Source of the DNA: Thermoplasmata archaeon
Lineage (GTDB): Archaea; Thermoplasmatota; E2; DHVEG-1
NCBI GenBank assembly: GCA_003649715.1
Contig: QMSS01000008.1
Location: 1 to 20,705, forward strand
DNA: 20,705 nucleotides
Direction of reading: 5' to 3'
Both the position numbers and the translations under genes were made by a program. Below the pieces are notes generated by a model. That model did not search any database. It was given only the letters and a program-made list of their open reading frames with translations, and was not told the DNA's origin. This document shows, piece by piece, positions 9,201 through 15,157 of the stretch; within the stretch, counting starts at the first letter, position 1; each line of letters opens with the position of its first letter.

Positions 9201-9437
9201 GTCAGCGATGTCAAGAGCTGCCTGCATCCCAGAGATACCTGCACCGATGATGAGAGTATCAGCATAAACAACTTTCTTTTCTTTTTCCACTGACTCAACA
9301 TGTGCTTCTGCAATTCCTTCAACAACTGGTGTTTCCTTGATCTGAATGATCTCTTCTGGTTCATCTAGAAAATAATTATCTTGAAGAGGAATACCTAGAT
9401 CATGATGGATTTTTTGATTATAATCCTGGTTTGGCAT
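6231..9437 (-). CDS. hdrA: Double-length HdrA: fused flavin/iron-sulfur electron-bifurcating subunit
   Basis: HdrA carries the bifurcating FAD and distributes electrons between ferredoxin, the hydrogenase and HdrBC. This protein has 1068 residues, against about 650 for a single HdrA. Residue numbers here are from ATG 9437. The N-terminal half has FAD motif GAGISG (about 66-71), the HdrA signature FPTNDCSIC (about 104-112) and an inserted ferredoxin domain with two complete [4Fe-4S] motifs (C161-C171 and C208-C218). The second half begins near residue 502 with the classic HdrA N-terminal domain (VCHCGKNI, then AACSPRTHGP). It then has a second FAD motif GGGVSG (about 647-652) without an inserted ferredoxin, and a C-terminal ferredoxin with C996-C1006 and C1032-C1042. 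ATG 9437, preceded by CAGGAAAGA, is chosen over a TTG at 9464. It overlaps korC by 20 nt. The frame is open throughout with no sign of a frameshift. Confidence 0.93.
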   Translation of the reverse strand: MPNQDYNQKIHHDLGIPLQDNYFLDEPEEIIQIKETPVVEGIAEAHVESVEKEKKVVYADTLIIGAGISGMQAALDIADKGYKVVIIDKTSTVGGSMVKLDKTFPTNDCSICTAAPKMVELARHPNIQLITYAEINKLDGEKGNFTAWIWKKSKYVDPDKCTGCGDCAEVCPVEVVNPFDEKISTRKAIYIEFPQAVPIVYTIDVEHCVGCGSCDRVCEAEAISFLEKSEEIEVHIGSIIVATGFEVFEPIELRREYGYGKYENVLTAIQFERLLSSFGPTDGKILRPSDGKKPKRIGWIQCVGSRSEQLGYPYCSRVCCMYATKEASIVKESNPDIDITIYYMDIRAYGKDFQQYYEHAKKLGVKYVRGRPSSVYENKDKSLTIRYKNTLTGEIKEDRVDLLVLSTAIIPSKSNKKLARILGVDVDENGFFKQDSLLTNPVQSTRKGIYLAGCIQGPKDIPDSVSMASGAAAKAVAHVKDRERHVGREFPPERDVSEEKTRIGVFVCHCGKNIAGFLDVEKVTEEAKKLPDVEYAEHVMFACSEDTSRKIRDTIRDKQLNRIVVAACSPRTHGPLFQDTLLEAGLNKYLFEMANIRNHCSWVHSDDWSKATEKAVALVKAAVAKVRLLEPLTEEEFSITPAVLIIGGGVSGMKAALALADMGIRSYLIEKEKQLGGRLRHLYTLFPSDVKAKDVIDPLIEEVNKNKLVDVMTEAELVDIDGFIGNYNGTIRYRGRMRKIKFGTIIVATGFREIDLRGKYQYGINTNILSQTELEEKIKKGILRKPRSVVIINCVGAMDEERPYCCRIGCGVSIKNAKLICERFPDSKVYILYRDMRVFGKEEEEYYADVLKNYHVVVIRYPGDRKPEVILDKNNPKHGSVNVKVYDDILGEELMLPADLVVLTINTEGEVFTEALKNMLKIPADSAGFFLEAHAKIRPLDFATDGIYLCGAAHYPKNLVDSIAQAEGAASRAAIPIMQEHMRGEGQVAEVNEDLCSGCRTCESICTYSAIEIKPRLDDTDRLVATVNTALCKGCGLCAGACPSGAIEQKGFKTKQIEVMLEALLQEM

Positions 9438-9960
9438 TCTTTCCTGCCTCAAGTCCTTTTTCAAAAGCTTTCAGATTAAGCTCTTTAAACCGAGATGGTA
9501 CACTATCCATAACCGCGTTTCTTACAGCATCAGGTTTTAAAAAACCAAAGATGCTTGTTGCAGCACCAACCATAACAATATTTGTTACGATTTTATTGCC
9601 GAGTTCCTCAGCAATCTGCTGGGCATGTATCTTATACAATGGTCTGCCAATACTATGCTTTTTTACAAGATCTGGATCAATTATGATGACTGTGTCATCA
9701 CGGATATCATCTCGATAGGTGTCAAAAGCCTCCTGTGACATTGCAACCAGTAAATCTACACTGGTTGGACGAGGATAACCAATTTTTTTATCAGAGATAA
9801 CAATTTCTGATCTCGCAGCGCCACCCCTTGCCTCAGGGCCGTACGACTGGCTTTGGACAGCATTGTAATCCATGTAAACCGATGCTGCTTTTCCTATGAT
9901 AAAACCCGCGAGTATCACACCTTGTCCTCCGAAGCCACAGATCCTTATCTCCTTCTTCAT
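9418..9960 (-). CDS. korC: 2-oxoacid:ferredoxin oxidoreductase gamma subunit (KorC)
   Basis: This is the gamma subunit of a CoA-dependent 2-oxoacid:ferredoxin oxidoreductase, most likely the 2-oxoglutarate enzyme. The N-terminal GFGGQGV motif (residues 9-15) and SYGPEARGG (about 39-47) are typical of the domain. The length of 180 residues fits a stand-alone KorC. Its ATG overlaps the korB stop as ATGA. KorC contacts the CoA and thiamine-diphosphate subunits. Substrate choice between 2-oxoglutarate and other 2-oxoacids is inferred from the korDABC gene set and the neighbouring sucCD and frdAB genes. Confidence 0.92.
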   Translation of the reverse strand: MKKEIRICGFGGQGVILAGFIIGKAASVYMDYNAVQSQSYGPEARGGAARSEIVISDKKIGYPRPTSVDLLVAMSQEAFDTYRDDIRDDTVIIIDPDLVKKHSIGRPLYKIHAQQIAEELGNKIVTNIVMVGAATSIFGFLKPDAVRNAVMDSVPSRFKELNLKAFEKGLEAGKNAKPGL

Positions 9961-10862
9961 TTTTTCACCACCATTTTTTTAGATTTAACAGAAGAAGTCT
10001 TCGTTATTGTGTTTCCCTGTAATCGTTCAACTAGTTTCTGGTACTCCGTAAAAAACTCTGGTTTCTCTACATCTTGAAACACGCCGATTTGGATCATTTT
10101 TTTTGCTCTTTCCTTCTCCTTTTCATCACCATACTTCATGATCCTCTCATAATCCTCAATTAGAATAGTGTTTTTATCATACCATTCCCATAATCTTTGT
10201 ATGTCACCTAGCTTATTCCGTCGGCCATATGCTGTGGGGCATGGTGCTAGAAACTCAATATAGGAAAAACCTTTTTTCTGTATACCCTCCTTTATTGATT
10301 TAATAGGTTGATAGGGGTGAGAAACAGTCCATCGTGCAACATATGATGCACCTAAGGCTTTAGCAACCACGCACAGGTCAAATGGATGCTCAATGTTACC
10401 ATATGGGGCAGTGGTTGCTATACCTCCAATAGGTGTAGTTGGAGCGAGTTGTCCACCAGTCATACCATATATGAAGTTGTTGATCATTATAACAGTCATG
10501 TCGATATTCCTTCGTGCTGCATGAATGAAATGATTTCCTCCGATTCCCGCGCAGTCTCCATCTCCAGTAAAGATAATAACGGTGAGATCTGGGTTCGCGG
10601 CTTTTAAACCTGTGGCAAAAGCTATTGCCCGTCCATGTGTAGTATGAAGACCATCAGCGTTGATGTACCCTGGAAGACGTGATGAGCAACCTATGCCGGA
10701 TGCAAATGCAACCTTATCCATATCAAGACCAAGTTCTTCTAAAGCCCAGAAGGTATACTCAAGAACTACTCCATTGCCGCAGCCGTTACAGAAAATTGTT
10801 GGCCACATCCCCTCCCGTAAATATTTTTTATTAAGTTCCCCAGCTGTTTTAATCTCCCCCAT
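9957..10862 (-). CDS. korB: 2-oxoacid:ferredoxin oxidoreductase beta subunit (KorB), TPP-binding
   Basis: This is the thiamine-diphosphate subunit, which decarboxylates or carboxylates the 2-oxoacid and passes electrons to ferredoxin. The TPP/Mg motif begins at GDGD (residues 100-103) and continues to NNF (128-130). Four cysteines at C25, C28 (CNGCGNG), C59 (GIGCSSR) and C208 (LAPCPTA) are placed like the [4Fe-4S] ligands known in this family. The length of 301 residues is normal. The start lies 3 nt beyond the korA stop and the end overlaps korC. The protein is cytoplasmic with no membrane segment. Confidence 0.94.
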   Translation of the reverse strand: MGEIKTAGELNKKYLREGMWPTIFCNGCGNGVVLEYTFWALEELGLDMDKVAFASGIGCSSRLPGYINADGLHTTHGRAIAFATGLKAANPDLTVIIFTGDGDCAGIGGNHFIHAARRNIDMTVIMINNFIYGMTGGQLAPTTPIGGIATTAPYGNIEHPFDLCVVAKALGASYVARWTVSHPYQPIKSIKEGIQKKGFSYIEFLAPCPTAYGRRNKLGDIQRLWEWYDKNTILIEDYERIMKYGDEKEKERAKKMIQIGVFQDVEKPEFFTEYQKLVERLQGNTITKTSSVKSKKMVVKK

Positions 10863-10865
10863 CTT

Positions 10866-12050
10866 TTATTTTCCCTCCAGATATTTAAAAATCTCATGCG
10901 GAAGATGCATCTCTCCACCTACTTTTGGTACATTAACTACTTCACACTGTCCCTCAGAGTACTCACGTATAGGATGAACAATCTGTCCAAGGTTCATCTC
11001 AGGAACAACAATTTTATCTACCTGAGATGCAAGGTTTTGGATTTCTTTTATAGGGAAGGGCCAAACAAGTTTCAATCGGAGCATGCCGACTTTGATCCCC
11101 TTTCTACGTGCCATCTCCACTGCAGTTTCAGCTGGTCTCGCAGTGGCACCATATGTCACTACTGCGATTTTTGCATCATCTATATACAATTTTTCAACCA
11201 TTGTCAACTTCTCCCGGTCATCTGTGATCTTAGTTGTGATCCGTAAAACAAGTTCCTGATGATCTTTTTGTTTATCTGTCGCTGGGAAACCATAGATGTT
11301 GTGTGTAAGCCCTGTAACATAGGTATGATATCCTGTTCCAAATGTAGGGAAATCAGGTACCTTGCTGTTTTTCTGTATCTGTGAGTTGGAGAATGGTATG
11401 AATTTTTCTTTGTCGATGGTTGCTGGAACACGGTTGATTATCTTCAGCTCTTTTTCATCAGGAATTACGATTCGTTCTCGTAGATGCCCGATTTCTCCAT
11501 CGGTCATCACACATACTGGGTTTCGATATTTCTCTGCAAGATTAAATGCTTCGATGGTTAAATCCATGCATTCCTGTACCGTACTTGGTGCTAGAGCGAT
11601 GGCTTCAAAATCACCATGTGTCCCCCATCTAACTTGCATCATATCTCCTTGAGCGCCAAGTGTTGGCTGACCTGTGCTCGGCCCAGTTCGTTGTACATTA
11701 ACGATTACACATGGCGTTTCTGTCATCACTGCATATCCATAGTTTTCCATCATTAATGAGAAACCAGGGCCTGAAGTGGCTGTCATAGCTTTTGCTCCAC
11801 CCCAGGATGCTCCGATCACTGCTGCGAGACTCCCAATTTCATCCTCCATCTGGATATATGTCCCGCCTACTCTTGGTAGTAGACGTGCCATGCCTTCTGC
11901 TACCTCTGATGCCGGTGTGATAGGGTATCCAGCAAAAAATGAACAACCTGCAAGTAAACCACCATATACACAGGCCATGTCCCCAAGGATGAATTGTATT
12001 TTGTCTCCTAATACCTCTCTTATTCTTTTAGGATCTCGTTTATATTTCAT
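10866..12050 (-). CDS. korA: 2-oxoacid:ferredoxin oxidoreductase alpha subunit (KorA)
   Basis: This is the pyrimidine-binding alpha subunit that forms the active site together with KorB. The family motif GYPITPASE spans residues 41-49. It is followed by the MEDEIGSLAAVIGAS region (about 68-82), which includes the conserved acidic residue that activates TPP, and TSGPGFSLM (about 92-100). The C-terminal transketolase-like domain follows. At 394 residues it lacks a fused gamma domain, consistent with a separate korC. The start overlaps the korD stop as ATGA. The order korDABC matches archaeal 2-oxoglutarate:ferredoxin oxidoreductase clusters, though a branched-chain or broad 2-oxoacid substrate cannot be excluded. 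Confidence 0.94.
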   Translation of the reverse strand: MKYKRDPKRIREVLGDKIQFILGDMACVYGGLLAGCSFFAGYPITPASEVAEGMARLLPRVGGTYIQMEDEIGSLAAVIGASWGGAKAMTATSGPGFSLMMENYGYAVMTETPCVIVNVQRTGPSTGQPTLGAQGDMMQVRWGTHGDFEAIALAPSTVQECMDLTIEAFNLAEKYRNPVCVMTDGEIGHLRERIVIPDEKELKIINRVPATIDKEKFIPFSNSQIQKNSKVPDFPTFGTGYHTYVTGLTHNIYGFPATDKQKDHQELVLRITTKITDDREKLTMVEKLYIDDAKIAVVTYGATARPAETAVEMARRKGIKVGMLRLKLVWPFPIKEIQNLASQVDKIVVPEMNLGQIVHPIREYSEGQCEVVNVPKVGGEMHLPHEIFKYLEGK

Positions 12051-12325
12051 TTTATGTTCCTCCCAATTGATCTAACACTAACAATTGGTGGTCGAAGGGT
12101 TTTTTTAGGTTTTTCTTTAGTTTCTTCATCGGGGATAACTGTTATTGCAAGGTCAGGACATAAAAGTTCACAGAGTCTGCAGAAATTACATCTGTTGTTT
12201 TCCTTCAGTTTTGGGGGACGTACCCCTCTTCGGTTCAGTTTGTCTGATTCCTCCAGTGCATCAACTGGGCATCTTGTGATGCAGATCTGGCAACCCTTGC
12301 ACCAATCCTCGTTAATAAGTATCAT
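12047..12325 (-). CDS. korD: Ferredoxin-like delta subunit of 2-oxoacid oxidoreductase (KorD)
   Basis: This 92-residue 2x[4Fe-4S] ferredoxin domain protein takes electrons from KorB and passes them to free ferredoxin. The two motifs are C9, C12, C15, C19 (CKGCQICITRCP) and C46, C49, C52, C56 (CNFCRLCELLCP). A 26-residue linker between them contains RRGVRPP, as often seen in KorD proteins. It starts 14 nt downstream of frdA, and its stop overlaps the korA start as ATGA. Confidence 0.93.
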   Translation of the reverse strand: MILINEDWCKGCQICITRCPVDALEESDKLNRRGVRPPKLKENNRCNFCRLCELLCPDLAITVIPDEETKEKPKKTLRPPIVSVRSIGRNIK

Positions 12326-12339
12326 AATCTCATTATTCC

Positions 12340-13986
12340 TCAGAAGATGTCTAGAGATCTTGAAATAGCCATTTCACCCCTATATTCTGGTAGAAGTATC
12401 GGTGCCGTCTTTGTAGGTCTTATGTTTGCTTCTTCCAGCATCCTGCTATATTTTTCGAGATGAGAAAGCGTAAGCTTTCCAATTTTTGCTTTCTTAGCAT
12501 ATTTAGCAGCATATATACCTGCGCGTCTCCCAAACACATTGTAGTCAAGCAATGAGTTACCCATCAATCTATTTTTGCCATGTACACCGCCTGTTACCTC
12601 ACCTGCGGCAAAAAGCCCGGGTACCCTTGTTTCTGTTTTTTCATTGATCTCAACTCCCCCGTTCTGATAATGCAGGGTTGGATATACCAGGATTGGATAT
12701 TTTGTTATGTCAATGCCGAAACGTTTGAATTTTCTCACTTCACCAGATAGCTGAGACTGAATAGTTCCTTCTCCATGTATTATTTCGATCATAGGTGTGT
12801 CAAGCCAAACACCGGGCATACCCGTCGGTGTTACAATACCTCGTCCTTCTTTACATTCTCTGATAAGTGCTGCTGATTCCACATCTCGTGGTTCTAATGG
12901 GAACACAAATGGATCACCATTTTTATTAACTGGAATAGCACCAAGTCCTCTGATTTTTTCTGTAGATAGAACCCCAACGATTGCCTCAGGATATGCATCA
13001 CCCGTTGGATGAATTTGTATAGTGTCAAGATCCAGGAGATTAGCACCAACATGGTACGCCATAACGAGTCCATCACCTGTTGCACCGTAATGATTTGTCG
13101 TTGGATAGTTTGATAGATGAAGTCTGCCGCTTCCGCCAGTTGCTAGAATCGTAGCTTTTGCACGGATAACATAGTACTCATATGTTTCAAGATTAAAAGC
13201 CACACCACCAGCCACCTGACCTTTATCATCCATCAGTAACTCCACAACGGGACAAAACTCCAAAACAGGAATCTGCAGATTTCTTGCTCTATCTCTAATG
13301 TTACGCATAAGCTCCATACCAGAATAATCCTTGCAGCTGTGTAGACGGTTACGACAGGTGCCGCCACCGGAAAGCTCTAAAAACTCTCCATCATCTTGCC
13401 GGTCATACATAACGCCGAGTTCTTCATGCCATCTAATTATACCCGGTGCATCAAGAGCAAGCGCCCGGGCGAGCTCTGGCTTATTTGTGAAATGCCCACC
13501 ACCGTAGATATCAAGATAATGTAAAACAGGGCTATCCTCAGGGCGATCAGCAGCCTGTATACCACCCTGAGCCATCATACTATTTGCATCACCATGACGA
13601 AGCTTAGTAACAATCAAAATCCTGTCACGTGGAACACCAGATTCATATGCAAACAATGCAGCAACGGTTCCGGCACCCCCGCCGCCTATGATAAGAATAT
13701 CAACATCATAGTCTATCTTGCCTAAATCAATATCCTTCGGGTCGACAACTGGTTTTGCTTCCAGCAGATCTACAATGCCATTGTACATAAGTTTACCTTT
13801 GTCGACACCAACACGCACTTTTCTTCTGGTCCCCTCCATATAATCAGGATGATATTTACTGAGTATCTCTTCTCTATCCTTCAAAGACATGGGTTTAACA
13901 GGTTCTTTCATGTTCCGTTCGCGTTTTTCCTCTACCCGTTCGATAGATTCCATCATGTAATCCGGATAGCCATTGATTATCTTCAA
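12340..13986 (-). CDS. frdA: Fumarate reductase / succinate dehydrogenase flavoprotein subunit (soluble, TfrA-like)
   Basis: This flavoprotein interconverts fumarate and succinate. After an unusual N-terminal extension of about 93 residues come the FAD motif GGGGAG (101-106) and AQGGIQAA (139-146). Candidate substrate and catalytic residues are H326 (IHPTG), E343 and R346 (STEKIRG), R367 (EPRDVE), H439 (LHYQNGG) and R473 (KNRLMGN). The histidine that binds FAD covalently in respiratory SdhA/FrdA is replaced by Asn135. FAD is therefore probably noncovalent, as in thiol:fumarate reductase and L-aspartate oxidase. The start is TTG 13986, strongly supported by GGAGGTGAT embedded in the last frdB codons. 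No membrane anchor gene is nearby, so a cytoplasmic complex with the iron-sulfur subunit is likely. L-aspartate oxidase is a less likely alternative because of that partner. Confidence 0.88.
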   Translation of the reverse strand: MKIINGYPDYMMESIERVEEKRERNMKEPVKPMSLKDREEILSKYHPDYMEGTRRKVRVGVDKGKLMYNGIVDLLEAKPVVDPKDIDLGKIDYDVDILIIGGGGAGTVAALFAYESGVPRDRILIVTKLRHGDANSMMAQGGIQAADRPEDSPVLHYLDIYGGGHFTNKPELARALALDAPGIIRWHEELGVMYDRQDDGEFLELSGGGTCRNRLHSCKDYSGMELMRNIRDRARNLQIPVLEFCPVVELLMDDKGQVAGGVAFNLETYEYYVIRAKATILATGGSGRLHLSNYPTTNHYGATGDGLVMAYHVGANLLDLDTIQIHPTGDAYPEAIVGVLSTEKIRGLGAIPVNKNGDPFVFPLEPRDVESAALIRECKEGRGIVTPTGMPGVWLDTPMIEIIHGEGTIQSQLSGEVRKFKRFGIDITKYPILVYPTLHYQNGGVEINEKTETRVPGLFAAGEVTGGVHGKNRLMGNSLLDYNVFGRRAGIYAAKYAKKAKIGKLTLSHLEKYSRMLEEANIRPTKTAPILLPEYRGEMAISRSLDIF

Positions 13987-13988
13987 CG

Positions 13989-14765
13989 TTAATCACCTCC
14001 TGCAATCACGCTTTCTTCAGCTTCGATTTTCCTGTTTCTATACAATTCCATAATCTCTTTTTTGTCCATCTTCATCAGCTTCTCAATCTCTTCATCAAAC
14101 TTCCTCTCCTCGATTTCCTTTAAACGTTTAGCAAGATTTTTGGATTTTGGGTCTAAGTATTTCCCTCGGATCCTCCGTGCTAACTGCGCTACATGGTAAT
14201 GTTTAATATCAGCGGGGCACCGCATAGCACAGAGACCACATTGAATGCAATCGAAAGATATCTCAGCGCATTTAGCGATATCACCACGAATAGCACTCTG
14301 AATATACTTCATAACCTCAATGTCCTGAGGACAGGACTTGGTGCAAGTGTTACATGATACACACCGGGCAATCTCAGGATAATATGTTAAAAGAACACTA
14401 TCGCTTGGTTCTAATTTGTTGATGTCATACACTGCTTTTGCAGCAGGTACAAAGGGAAGCTGAACAAGATACATCTTGTCTTCAACAAGTTTTTGACAGG
14501 CTAGATCAAAACCAAGTTTCTGTTCATCCTCAATCCTATAAACAGTAGAGCATGCTCCGCAAAAACCAGCTCTGCATCCACATCCTCTTATAAACCGATA
14601 TCCAGCATATTCTAATGCCTTCATTATGGTTAAACCAGCAGGAACCCTGTAGCTTTTTCCCATAATAAAAACTTCGACAACACCCTGTTTTTCCTTATCA
14701 TCCTCTGATTTATTTGCTCTCCCTGTTTTTTTCTTCTCTATAACTACCTGTTTACTTTTGGACAT
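13989..14765 (-). CDS. frdB: Fumarate reductase / succinate dehydrogenase iron-sulfur subunit (no CCG domain)
   Basis: This subunit carries electrons to or from the flavoprotein. The N-terminal plant-type [2Fe-2S] domain has C62, C64, C69, C72 and C90. The C-terminal ferredoxin domain has two CxxCxxCxxxCP motifs at C135-C145 and C173-C183, the pattern of two [4Fe-4S] clusters rather than the [4Fe-4S]/[3Fe-4S] pair of respiratory SdhB. In methanogen TfrB an HdrB-like CCG domain follows; here the protein ends at 258 residues without one. The first 28 residues are lysine-rich and not part of the fold. ATG 14765 is preceded by GGGGATG. It is the first gene of the long minus-strand array, facing the divergent promoter region. 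Confidence 0.9.
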   Translation of the reverse strand: MSKSKQVVIEKKKTGRANKSEDDKEKQGVVEVFIMGKSYRVPAGLTIMKALEYAGYRFIRGCGCRAGFCGACSTVYRIEDEQKLGFDLACQKLVEDKMYLVQLPFVPAAKAVYDINKLEPSDSVLLTYYPEIARCVSCNTCTKSCPQDIEVMKYIQSAIRGDIAKCAEISFDCIQCGLCAMRCPADIKHYHVAQLARRIRGKYLDPKSKNLAKRLKEIEERKFDEEIEKLMKMDKKEIMELYRNRKIEAEESVIAGGD

Positions 14766-15157
14766 ATTACATCCCCATATTTACCACATTGGATAACCTC
14801 ATTAAAGTTCGTGAAAAAATAAAAAAATTCGATGAAAAATAAGATGATTTCCATCACCAATTCTATTTTTTTTGTAGCTCTATCGGATGAGGTTACAGGC
14901 AAAATAGCTCCTCCCGAACATAAACTAAATAATATCACATTGGTTTCTTCTTTTTTTTCAGATTAGTTTTTCAAATCGGAATTTGACAATATAAGTTTTT
15001 TGCCTATTTATCCTATAAAACAATCACATCATAGCAGATTACTTTTTTGATAAAAAATTTTTAGATTTTTGCACTTTTTAACATCAAATTACCATTTTTT
15101 TATTAAAATGAGATAAAATATTTATATTGTATGTCCTTTGTTCTAAATGAGAGTCAT
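14766..15157. promoter_or_regulatory. Divergent intergenic promoter region
   Basis: This very A+T-rich stretch of about 390 bases must hold the promoters of the minus-strand array and of the plus-strand regulator. On the plus strand a TATA-like box lies at 15121-15128. On the minus strand, TATA-like candidates occur at 14987-14994 (TTATATTG) and near 14915-14925, but I cannot choose between them. The 9-base sequence TAACCTCAT at 14794-14802 recurs in inverted orientation at 14887-14895. A minus-strand frame of 64 codons overlaps this region but is phenylalanine-rich low-complexity and is not called. No RNA gene is visible. Confidence 0.6.
15121..15128 (+). promoter_or_regulatory. TATA-box candidate that decides the regulator start
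   Basis: TTTATATT resembles the archaeal TATA box. Transcription normally begins about 25 bases downstream, which would be near 15148-15152. That is after the first in-frame ATG at 15131, so ATG 15158 becomes the better start for the tandem HTH regulator. This is inference from spacing only. Confidence 0.5.

Noticed and set aside
9438..9464. TTG start for hdrA at 9464
   Set aside because: It would use a rarer start codon and lengthen the overlap with korC; ATG 9437 has a better ribosome binding site.
14744..14938. Minus-strand frame of 64 codons upstream of frdB
   Set aside because: Its middle is phenylalanine-rich low-complexity from A/T runs, it overlaps the frdB start, and it has no recognisable family; likely part of the promoter/leader region.
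14785..14943. 8-base direct repeat CACATTGG at 14785-14792 and 14936-14943
   Set aside because: Only 8 bases and no relation to promoter elements; may be chance.
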